Part shown: in pieces, positions 17,924 to 27,800 of the stretch
Layout of the letters: every line of letters begins with the position of its first letter
How positions within the stretch are numbered: the stretch's first letter is position 1
Made by a program: the position numbers and the translations under genes
Source: Minisyncoccus sp041663305
Lineage (GTDB): Bacteria > Patescibacteriota > Minisyncoccia > Minisyncoccales > Minisyncoccaceae
NCBI GenBank assembly: GCA_041663305.1
Contig: JBAYMT010000001.1
Location: 124,001-188,000 of the forward strand
DNA length: 64,000 bases
Reading direction: 5' to 3'
Notes under the pieces: generated by a model
Told to the model about the DNA's origin: nothing
The model's input: only the letters and a program-made list of their open reading frames with translations
Database searches by the model: none

Positions 17924-19630
17924 TTATGCCTCTTCGACAGGTTTTTCTTTAAAAGCGATATTGTTTTCTCTCATGCCAAAGGCTTTTGCCCATTGAGGGT
18001 ATATGGATTGCAGATTTTTTGTCAAAAACTCTTCTCCGTTAGGGTCGGTAAGAATTGCCCGCAGATAATCTTCTTCCCTTGCTTTTGCTGAAAGTTTTTC
18101 CAAGTTTTCTTTTATCGCGGGATATTTATCAGTTAATTCTTTAATGGTTTTAGGATTTTTTAATGCAATAATCATGGAACGGAAAGAGGATTCGATAATC
18201 TTGCTTTGCATATCGCTAAAAGATTCGTATTTTTTAAAAAGTTCTGTCGGATCGCAAGAAACTCCTTTTGTTTCTGAGGTCATTGTGATTCCTGGAATTT
18301 CTTCTCCTTTGTTGCTTATAAGTGGTTGAGCAAGCAAGACGCCTTCTTTGTTAAATTTTTGCATATTTGCTTCGGCGTATTTCTGCAATATAGGAAAAGC
18401 TTTTTTCATTCCCTTTTCACCAAGATACAGGACTATCCTGTCTCTTTGGTTTATCAATTGTCCTGCTTCTTGCGGACTTACTTTTGAAACATCGGCTGTT
18501 TTTATTTGGAAACCCAAATTCTGCAAATCAAGATTCTGGTTCAACAGATCTATAATTTCTTGATAGGTCGATAAAACATCACTCCCCTCCAGATTGAAAT
18601 AGACGCGGTATTTTGTATGTTCTCTGCCAAGTTGTTTATTTTCTCCTTTTTGCTCGTCAAAATAGTTTGTTTCGTAATAAAGCCAACCGTTTTCATAAAA
18701 ATACGGGGTCGTATATTTTTCTTTTTGAATAACCGTTCCATCGTGTTCCTTTATTGATACTTCCTTTTTCCCATATCCAAGTTCGTTCTTGTGGCTTTGC
18801 TCAAATTGCGAGCCGGCAGCAAGCCAGGTTTGATTGCTGGGGTTTGCCAGCCATGCATCTATTTTTTCCTGACGAGCCTTTTGATAGCTCTCCATATTAG
18901 GGGTTCCATCTGGATTTATTTCATAATCAACCCCTTTTTCAAGCTGTATGTTTTTGCCAGTAAGACTATCGTAAAAATTACCGCCATATTTTAGCCAGTT
19001 TTTCGTAACATCGATGATCTTTTTTGTTTTGGTTTGGTCAAATTTGTTTTCTTTTCCTGCCCATGCCTCAGGTTCTTCTTGGGGAGTCTCGGCTTCCAGC
19101 GCTTTTTGCGGTTTTGGAGTTTGTTGCAAAGGTGTAATTGGTTGCTGTACTCCAAGCCTTTCACAAGTTTCTTGCAGTTTTCTTGTTTCTTCTACTATGC
19201 GCCTATTTTCAATAATTACCTCTTTTAATTCTTGGAATATTTCTTCTATCCTTTGCCTGTTTATAAAACCATGTTCATCGGCAGCGCCAAAACGGAGGAT
19301 GCTTTTTCCATCTTCGCTGTAAATTCCCCCAACGTTTTCAATTGCGCCATAATCTTTGTTGCTCCAAAAAATCATCATCTGTTCAGGCGTACCGCTAAAA
19401 ACAAGTTTTCCCGATCTGTCATAAATCTTAGCAATTCCAGATTCTGCTATTGCATCAAGAGATTTTTCTATTACTCTTTCGATTTCTATGTTTCTTGGAC
19501 TGGCTTGTTCTTGCTGTTGAGCAGGAATTTCGACTTGTTTGTTATCGACGCCTTCATTAGCCTCAACATTTTCTGCTTTGCCAATCTCTGGATTGTCTTT
19601 TAAAGAAGATTGTTTTTCTTCAAAGTTCAT
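17924..19630 (-). CDS. Hypothetical cytoplasmic protein, 568 aa
   Basis: I do not recognise the family. The ATG at 19630 gives MNFEEKQSSLKDNPEIGKAE; 21 more upstream codons are open but read as a hydrophobic, unlikely start. No signal peptide or membrane helix is seen. It has a Gln/Glu-rich start, a region with charged helices (about 130-190) and two repeats of an ExxYYExNYFDEQ-like, beta-rich character in the middle. The opening MNFE-K-Q-pattern resembles the 201-aa gene at 31593-32198. It is convergent with comF and sits alone between repeats. Confidence 0.6.
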   Translation of the reverse strand: MNFEEKQSSLKDNPEIGKAENVEANEGVDNKQVEIPAQQQEQASPRNIEIERVIEKSLDAIAESGIAKIYDRSGKLVFSGTPEQMMIFWSNKDYGAIENVGGIYSEDGKSILRFGAADEHGFINRQRIEEIFQELKEVIIENRRIVEETRKLQETCERLGVQQPITPLQQTPKPQKALEAETPQEEPEAWAGKENKFDQTKTKKIIDVTKNWLKYGGNFYDSLTGKNIQLEKGVDYEINPDGTPNMESYQKARQEKIDAWLANPSNQTWLAAGSQFEQSHKNELGYGKKEVSIKEHDGTVIQKEKYTTPYFYENGWLYYETNYFDEQKGENKQLGREHTKYRVYFNLEGSDVLSTYQEIIDLLNQNLDLQNLGFQIKTADVSKVSPQEAGQLINQRDRIVLYLGEKGMKKAFPILQKYAEANMQKFNKEGVLLAQPLISNKGEEIPGITMTSETKGVSCDPTELFKKYESFSDMQSKIIESSFRSMIIALKNPKTIKELTDKYPAIKENLEKLSAKAREEDYLRAILTDPNGEEFLTKNLQSIYPQWAKAFGMRENNIAFKEKPVEEA

Positions 19631-19689
19631 ACGATTTTTTTTAGTTGTTTGATATAAGTATACAGCGCAGAAAAACAATTTACAAATTA

Positions 19690-19714
19690 ACAAAAAAGCC
19701 CTATCTGGGGCTTT
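19690..19714 (-). terminator. Terminator after the 452-aa surface protein
   Basis: Hairpin AAAAGCCC-loop-GGGGCTTTT, followed on the minus strand by a T-rich tract. Confidence 0.7.
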
Positions 19715-19719
19715 TAAGT

Positions 19720-21078
19720 TTATTTTATATTGTTTTCTTTTTTTCTGGCTATAAAGAAAACAAACATAACAACAAAAAATGTTAAAACAATTATCCAGAA
19801 GAAGCTTACTGCCGAATTGGTTGCGCTAACAGCTGGAATAGTTTTAGGAAGCTCTTTATTTTCTGATATAACTTTATCATTTATCGCCAGTATGGCAAAA
19901 TGAGTTAAATGATTAACATAAAAAGTTGCGCTAGTATCATCAAAAACAGCGTCAGGAACAAGTGTCCATTCGTTTGAACTTTCAGCGAGATAATAAACAC
20001 CTAAATCACTACGCCCTCGAAGATTTTCTGGTACTATTAAGGTAATTTTTAAATTATCTAAAAATTCATGAATAGTTTTTCCAGTATTGTCGCTGGCTGT
20101 AATATTAAAAATTTTTCCAAGCAGTTTGATGTTTCCTTTTGACGCTATATCTCCTTCTTCAACCTGCTTAACAGATAAAGTAATTTCGGAAGAAGCAATA
20201 TTGGAGGGCAGTTCTACAACTACTGCCTGCCTCTTTTCTTCGTTAAGCATTTCCACAGTACTAAAATCCCACACTAATAATCCCGTTTGCGTAGGTGTAA
20301 TGTCGAGCGGAGCGTTATAGCTTTCTACATGATCATTTTCCTGTCTGGTAATAGGTTCCTCTTTTTCTATTGATTGATAGAATTCACTTATTTTGTCTTG
20401 GGCGTTCTGAGAAGCCTCGTTTTGTCCGTTTCTTAAAGCGTTGGTAGTGTTTTGATTTGTGTTCCTGCTTTCCGTATCATTATTTGACTGATTATTAAAA
20501 CTTGGATCATTTTCTGAACTTTGCTTTTCGGGAGAAGTATTTGGGTTTTGTGAGGCTGGATTAAATGGATTTGTAGGATTTTCTGGAGAAGTTGGAGGTG
20601 AAGAAGACGGAGGAATTGAAACACTACCAGACGAACCTCCGTTGCCCCCATTTTGTTGATTGTTGCTAGCTGGTCGCCAATCTGTCCGCACGTCGCAATA
20701 ATTGGGACAATCAAAAGTTAATGTTCCGATAATTTCTCCGGTAGCTGTTCCAGAAAATTTTCCGGTAGTCGTGTTTATAGAAACGTTATTGAAATTTATC
20801 CAACCTAGTTTGTCTCCCCAAGCATAGCCAGTCAAATCTCCATTATTATTGAAAACTCCTCCATTTGTTGCATCAAACTTTATCCATCCAAAATTTTTGC
20901 TCCAAGCGTATCCAGTAAGCGCACTGTCAGAAACTACTACATTCTCAAAGTTTATATAGCCTATATTGTTGCTCCAGGCATATTTATAACTGTTTAAAAT
21001 GGTGCCGGCATTCGCAAAAAAACTTGGACAAAAAACACTCAGGAAAAATATAAAGAATATTAGCTTTTTTGAAGACAT
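19720..21078 (-). CDS. Secreted, membrane-anchored surface protein with GYAW/GWINF repeats
   Basis: 452 aa. A signal peptide (about residues 1-24, ending FFANA) is followed by three to four tandem repeats of the type YAWSxNxGWIxF (residues 30-110), a pair of Cys (CPNYC) and a long Ser/Asn/Gln-rich linker. A beta-sandwich-like domain comes next, then a C-terminal membrane helix and KKENNIK tail. Before the helix is LPKTIP, which resembles a sortase LPxTG signal but lacks the Gly. The GWINF repeats recur in surface proteins of these lineages; their function is unknown. It is 3 bp from the LytR_C gene. Confidence 0.75.
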   Translation of the reverse strand: MSSKKLIFFIFFLSVFCPSFFANAGTILNSYKYAWSNNIGYINFENVVVSDSALTGYAWSKNFGWIKFDATNGGVFNNNGDLTGYAWGDKLGWINFNNVSINTTTGKFSGTATGEIIGTLTFDCPNYCDVRTDWRPASNNQQNGGNGGSSGSVSIPPSSSPPTSPENPTNPFNPASQNPNTSPEKQSSENDPSFNNQSNNDTESRNTNQNTTNALRNGQNEASQNAQDKISEFYQSIEKEEPITRQENDHVESYNAPLDITPTQTGLLVWDFSTVEMLNEEKRQAVVVELPSNIASSEITLSVKQVEEGDIASKGNIKLLGKIFNITASDNTGKTIHEFLDNLKITLIVPENLRGRSDLGVYYLAESSNEWTLVPDAVFDDTSATFYVNHLTHFAILAINDKVISENKELPKTIPAVSATNSAVSFFWIIVLTFFVVMFVFFIARKKENNIK

Positions 21079-21081
21079 AAT

Positions 21082-21822
21082 CTATTTTCCAGAAATTACT
21101 AAAATATCAGCATCGGGCTTTGCTTCCCCCTCTGGCAGGGATGAAACTTTTCCACCTAAAAGATTAGCTATTTGTTCGGTTTCTTTACCGTGTGTTCCCG
21201 TCAAATCAATTACTATCGTTTCCTTGTAATCGTTTTTAGCTGCATTGGTTAGTGTTCCAGTTTGATAATTTGGATAGGCCGCCTTTATTGATTTTTCGGC
21301 CTGACTGGAAAGTCCAGCTATTTCCGTACCATTATAATAAGCGATCTTTATACCATTTGGCGTATTATTTGTAGAGCTTTGAGTTTTTTCCATTTCTTGT
21401 TGGTTGATATAAATGGGTGCAACTTCAATAACTTTGTTTGTACTCGGGCGATAAAGTATAGCTTTCATAGCTTTGGTATAAGCTAAAAGCTTATCGCCGT
21501 TTTCGGCCTTAGAAAAAAACGGTTGGTCTTTTAGTTTTTCTTTGTCTAAAACTGTGGCTATGGTAGGTGTTTCATCTGCCGGCAATTCCATAAATTTTCC
21601 AATTATAGATGTGAGTGATTTTACCTCTTTTTCTGCTTCTAAATTTGGATTAGCTTTTAGTGATTGGTATTCACGATAATAATAAGCACCAAACCCAATT
21701 CCCACAATGGCGCAGAGTATTAAAATACATAAGAGAAGCTTTTTAAAAGAAATGATTTTTTTAATTTTTTTTCCATCTTTAATTTGGTGATTATCAAGAA
21801 TTTCTGTATTTTTTTTGAACAT
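21082..21822 (-). CDS. LytR C-terminal domain (LytR_C) membrane protein
   Basis: 246 aa. A basic cytoplasmic N-terminus and one membrane helix (about residues 30-50, LLLCILILCAIVGIGFGAYYY) precede a coiled segment. A C-terminal LytR_C domain (about 155-245) carries the typical IKIAYYNGTEIAGLSSQAE start and ADILVISGK end. The catalytic LytR-CpsA-Psr domain is absent, so it is not itself a ligase; a cell-wall or polymer-binding role is inferred. Its neighbours are both secreted. Confidence 0.78.
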   Translation of the reverse strand: MFKKNTEILDNHQIKDGKKIKKIISFKKLLLCILILCAIVGIGFGAYYYREYQSLKANPNLEAEKEVKSLTSIIGKFMELPADETPTIATVLDKEKLKDQPFFSKAENGDKLLAYTKAMKAILYRPSTNKVIEVAPIYINQQEMEKTQSSTNNTPNGIKIAYYNGTEIAGLSSQAEKSIKAAYPNYQTGTLTNAAKNDYKETIVIDLTGTHGKETEQIANLLGGKVSSLPEGEAKPDADILVISGK

Positions 21823-21878
21823 ATCTTTTTATAATTTAATTATTAACATTCTTTATTATTGCAAATTTTTTAAAATAT

Positions 21879-24800
21879 TTAAACAGTTGGTTCACTTCCC
21901 GCTTCTACTTCTGATACTGGATCGACGCAGGTGTTTGTTGCTGTGTCTAATGTTTGAGGTGCAGTGCATGTTGGAATTGATGGCGGGTCTACGGGCTTTG
22001 GTTCACACTGATTGGTAGTAGTATTCAACACTTCTGTTTCTGGGTTGCAGGTTGGTGGAACTACTTGAGGATCAATGCAGGCATCCTTAGCTTCGTTTAG
22101 TATTTGAGGTTCGGTGCAAACTAATGCTGGAGTGTTTGCAATGCAGCTTCCATTTTCATTACTGTAGCCTTCTGGAATTGTTTCTTGATTTCCGTCTAGA
22201 TTAGGACAGACATCGGTAGTTCCTGATCCGCCTAATGGTTGCTGTTGCTCTGGTTGCTGTGGAATAATAAATGCAGTTCCCTTTTGCGCAAAGGCGTGCC
22301 AGGAGAAAATTATGTCTGTATTTTGGATTTGATCAACATTGATATCAAAACCTCCCGACGCAATATTATTTACCCAATATACTCCAGACACTTTGCTTTC
22401 AGGAGTGACAGTGATTGCTGGCCTTTCGGTGTAGTTTTCTGTAAATGCAATATGAACTGCGTTAGCGCCAGCTGTAATAGTTGCTTCACCGACTGTGTCT
22501 TTACCTAGAGCTACGTGCCCGTCCACTGAAAGTGCACCAGAAATTGCTAATTGATTTAGTGAATTTATAGATATACTACCAGATCCATTTTGAGAAGCTG
22601 ATGCGAGCTGTTCTTTGATAGTAGTAATATCGGCAACTGCTGACATAATCATTGCTTGTTGTTCTTGAATGGCTTTTATCGCCAAAACACTCATCTTAGG
22701 ATAATCCACACCGCCCAAAATCGCCAAATTATTTTCATCATAATTATAGGTACTAAGTAAAGGATTAACTTCGGCCACCTCTTCGGCAATAAAACCAATT
22801 TGCTGTTTGTCCATATCGCCGGGCAAACCATGATAAGTATCTTTGTTCCAATAGTATGTTACTGGGCGCAATTTCATCGCTTCGTCTAGACCAAAACTTA
22901 AATCAGTAACGTCTTTTTTATAAACACTCAGAGAAGAATTACAAGCACCTGAAGAATAAGATATAATACCGGCATTATTACATAAGTAACTAGTCCCAAC
23001 GCTTGAACCTAAACCACTTATAGTTAAGCCACCAGCGCCAACAGTTAAAGTCATGCCATTAGAAGTTGAATCAAGAACAACTGGAGTAAACCAATTACTG
23101 CCATTCCAATAAGAAATACCAAAATCATTACGTTCGCTCACCGTTGAATATGCATCTCCTCGACCATACAATTGCCAACCTCTCGTACTTGCGTTGCCCA
23201 AGTTCGTTGTATCTCCACCTTTGGTTACTAATTCCAGATTAACGGATGAATCCCCCGCAGTTCCAGCTGTTCCTATAGTTTCCGAACCAACAATATGTAA
23301 GGCGTTTTGCGGAGCTGTAACACCGATGCCTACGTAGCCAGCGGAATTAATAGTTAGCCTATCTGCTCCATTGCCATAAAATCTGAGAGAATTGTCGGAA
23401 TCCTTCATGTATGTAGTCCAGTAATCCGTACCACTATACCATGAAAGCCCAACATCACCGGTAGTCACAGAGAGTCTTTCACTGCCAGCAACATGCAAAG
23501 GCACTGCTGGGCTCGTCGTTCCAATGCCGACGTTACCACCGTTTACCGTAAAATTAGCCCCATTTTCCAGAGCAAGAGTAACATCACTTGCGCCATCACC
23601 CATAAAACCTAATCTAGTTCCATCTCCTAATCTCCATTCAAGAAAACCTACTCTATTGGCAGCATCAGAATTCATGGTCATATATCCATGAGTACCATCA
23701 GCAGTGCTGATGGTCCCAGCAACATCAAGAGTAGCTGTTGGGCTTGTAGTTCCGATGCCGACGTTACCATTAGCTAAAACTGTCAATCCAGATCCAGCTG
23801 TAGAATTGGCTTGGATGCGAGCGATAGTGCCATTTGTTACTGCGCTGGTATTAGCGACATAGAGAAGTCCGTTTGTGGAATTTCCTGCAGCATAAGAACT
23901 ATTAATGGAAAGACCTGAGCCAGTTGTTAAAGAATTAGCATTAATTTTCATTGCAGTGCCCGTTGTTGTTGCATCATCAATCTGAACACCATTGCCAGTG
24001 TGAGCTCCAGTAAAGTTGAAGCGAACACCGCCATTTGTGAAGGCCCCAGTGGAAGCAGAAGTGACTGAAAAAATATTTCCTGTGGTAGTTGTGGAAGTTG
24101 AAGCCAAGGCTAATCCGTTGCCAGAAGTTAGAGCATTAAAATTCATTGTCATTGCCGTTTCGTCGTCGGCCGTTGACCAAGCCCAAGTTTGAGCAAAATT
24201 TAGATTATCTAAAGCGCCTGAGGCAGTCGCAGAAATGATGCTATTAAGAGCCACGCCGGTTGAAGCAGTCGAGCCGATTTGCTGAATAGTAGCCTGCACG
24301 TAACCGCCTCTCATAACAGCAGAGTCGCCTTCTGCTGTCACATATACAGTGACTGTCGTGTCTGTTGACGGTGTAAATATGGCTTGTGCGGGAACAGTAG
24401 ATTTATTAAATCCATAAGCTGTCGCTGTACTACCCAAAAGTGTGCCCGAAGTAGTTCTCCATTGAAAATCAAAAGCGCCAACACTCCCAGTCAAGGCGAC
24501 AGTCGCATTGAGAAGGTAAGTTTTTCCCGCTTTAAGTGTAAATTGTCCGTTGGTCGAATTATAAGGAATGTTTCCAGTTTCTGTTTGGTTAAATACTATA
24601 CTTGTACTTGGTGTAACAGCAGTATCTGATGTTAGATTAACTTTTATATACTCCACCGTACTGACGACATTTGTCCCCATGGCTGACCAGCCTTGGATTG
24701 GGATGGAAACATGCAAAGAGAAACTTCGCCTTGAATTCTCAAACCAATCAGAACCAACTACATGATGATTTTCTGTATCTTCTTCAGTAATAGCGATAGA

Positions 24801-27800
24801 TATTTTATTTTGCGTTGCTCCTCCCCACACATAGGCTGTCAGTGTTTTTCTATTTTGATCTGATTGATTGTAATCCGAATACCCATATCCGATATTTGTA
24901 GCTCCTTGAGTTGGCACATTGTTTGAGACAGCAGTTTGCAAAACAAGATTAGTGGTGTCGATGTTATATCCGCTAGGAATTGGTAATAGATTCGTACCTG
25001 ATCCAATATTGCCAGCAATACTCATATTGTAGTCATATTCAATTTCCATATTCTGCCCAACTCGGCGCCAGCGCATTTTGTTGATGGTCACCGTGCCACC
25101 ACTCGGGGCAGTGCCAGTTGATTCTATTGCAAATGTGCTGGTTTGCCAGTTGGTGATAGTGGCTACCTCTCCGTTTTTGTTTTGTGATACTACAAATACA
25201 TTTGCACCATCGGAACGAAATACAGCACTTTCGCCCTGATTATATAGATAAATATCTTTGGTTTGACCATCTATGGTTTCTCCCGAATAAGCAGAAATTT
25301 TGACAAAATTTGTTGAATTATCCGTTTTCATTACTTCGATAAACTTTCCAGAATTACCGGAAGCAGTCGGCAATGTGGTAACAACCGAGCCGGCAGTTGC
25401 ATCGCCTTTGACCGTGTATCCCCAGCCAGAGACATTGCCAGTAGAAGAAAGCGTTTGCATGCTTGTTGCACTACTACCACCTCCTCCTGTCCCTCCAATG
25501 ACACGCCACCTTGTTGCTCCAGAATCATAAATTAATAATATTGAAGCATCGGCATTAAGAGTTAAGTTTGATCCGGTGCCGGTAAGTATTTTGTTTCCGC
25601 TATTACTAGTTGTTGCAGTTGAAGCATCGCGGATTGTTGCCCCTGTTGAAGCGGCATTAACAATAGACAAAACTTTTCCATCTGTTCCGCCGGCAATTGA
25701 GTCAATTGTTTGAGCTGAAGCTCCAGTAAGTCTTACGAGAGAGGTATTACCAAATGCTGCGTCAGCAGTGACGCCCGTTGTTGAAAAGTCGCTTCCTTTT
25801 TTCATTGCTATTGCTCCTTGTATGTTTAGAGACAATCCAGTTCCAGCATTTGCAATATTTAAACCAGTAATTGCATTACTTGCTCCAGCAATTGCTAAGT
25901 TTATTACTGAGCCAGTATTAGCAGAATTGTTTCCTGAAGATGATAAGTTTAGTAAGCTACCAGTTAATCCCGTGGAAGATGAAGAAATATTTACCCCAGA
26001 TACTGATGTTAATGAATTGCCTGTGACCGAAAAAGCACTACCAGTTGTTGCGGTTGAAGACAGTGACGCTCCGGCTGTTCCAGTTTGCAGGGCTATAGCA
26101 GTTGCGCCAGTAGTGTTTCCTATTGTGATTGTTTTTGCATTGCTATTGTTTCCAATGTTAATAGCTCCTGTTGTCCCAGAATCCAAGGTTAATGCATTAG
26201 TAGTGTTTGAATTTATTGTTAAATTCCCTAGCGAATCAATTACTCCTCCAGCCACTAAGGTTAATGTTGCGTCAGGTGAAGCTGTTCCAATTCCTAAGCG
26301 CGCACTTGAATTGTCCCAAAAAAGATTAGCATTGTTTTGCGAAACAACTCCTGAAGCGCCAGCAAATAATAACGAACCTTGGGTTGCGTCTGCTAAGGCT
26401 AGTGTTTTACCAGTTGCTACCGTTGTGTTTCCATTTAAGCTAACAGCTCCTGTGCCAGTTTTAAATGTTCCCGAAGAAGCAGAAAAATCAAAATTACTAG
26501 CTCCCCCAGCGGCAGTCAAAGTTTTGCCTGATGCTAAAGTTGTGTTTCCATTTAAATTAACAGCTCCTGTTCCAGTATCAAATGTTCCTGCTCCGGCAAT
26601 GGCAAAATTTCCTGAGGATTGATTGTATCCAGTTATTCCTGATAATGCTCCGGCATTAATTATGAGCCCATTAATAGTGTTGCTTGAGGTTGGCGCCACA
26701 ATGGCATTGTTAAATGTCTGCGTTCCAGTCCAAGTATTAGCATTTCCAAGATTTAAAGATAAACCAGAAGCCCCTAAGGACAAAGTGGATCCATTAAGCG
26801 TAATTCCAAGGGTGCCTCCCTCTGTGCCAGTTAAAGCCAAGCCACCATTTGAGGTTGCACCAGATACATAGTTTCCTGTTGTGTCGGTACCTAGTGCTAC
26901 TGAATCGGCTGAAATAGCTAATGCTCCGCTTGATGTTAAAGTTGCGTCTCCACTTATAGCAGTAGCGGTGGCAACATTGCTTCCATTACCAATAAAAATA
27001 CTTCCCGATGTTAAGGATGTCGTTAAGGCAGATGCCCAAAGAATACCATCGCTTGTTCCATTTACTACCAACATTTTTCCCGCATTTCCAGTATATGTTG
27101 GTACATCAAGGTCAGTTAGCTTGCCAGTTGTTTTATTGACTTTTTCAGTGTCTAATTCGTTGAGAGCGGCTTGAACTGTTAAAGCCGAAATGTTTCCGGC
27201 AGGAGTATTCGTAATTTGCAAGGCTGTATAATCTCCGGCTGTGGCGATAACCGCTCCTGTGCGTCCAAAAACTGAAGCAACGTTTGATCCCGAGGGAGCT
27301 CTTTGCCAAACAGTTCCATTGTAAATTACCATATCTCCCGCATTAAAAGATATTGACCCAGAGCCTAAGTCTCTTGAGGCGGCTGTACCCACAACATATA
27401 CATTTCCGGCTGTTCCTGAACCATCGACTAAGGTTGGTGTGTTGGTATTAGCATTCCAAGATCCTTGGTATGTCAAAGCACTACTCAAGCCTTGCAGAAA
27501 ATTAGAACGGGTAATTTTTTTGATAGAGTTTGACCCAGCATCATATACAGGGATTTCGTCACCCATTAAGGCTGATGTTTTTGCTGATAAACCATTGATA
27601 TCTAAAGATAAAGTTAAAGCGGCTCCGGCACTTCCCGTTGAGCCTCCAGTAAGGCCTGTTCCAGTATTAACCGAAGACACATAATTGCCCGATGTTTTTG
27701 TTCCTAAAGTAATAGCTCCATTTGCAATAGTTAAAACTCCAGTATTAGAAAGTGTTGCGTCTCCCGACATTGTTTGTGCCGAAGCAGTTCCTGAACCACT

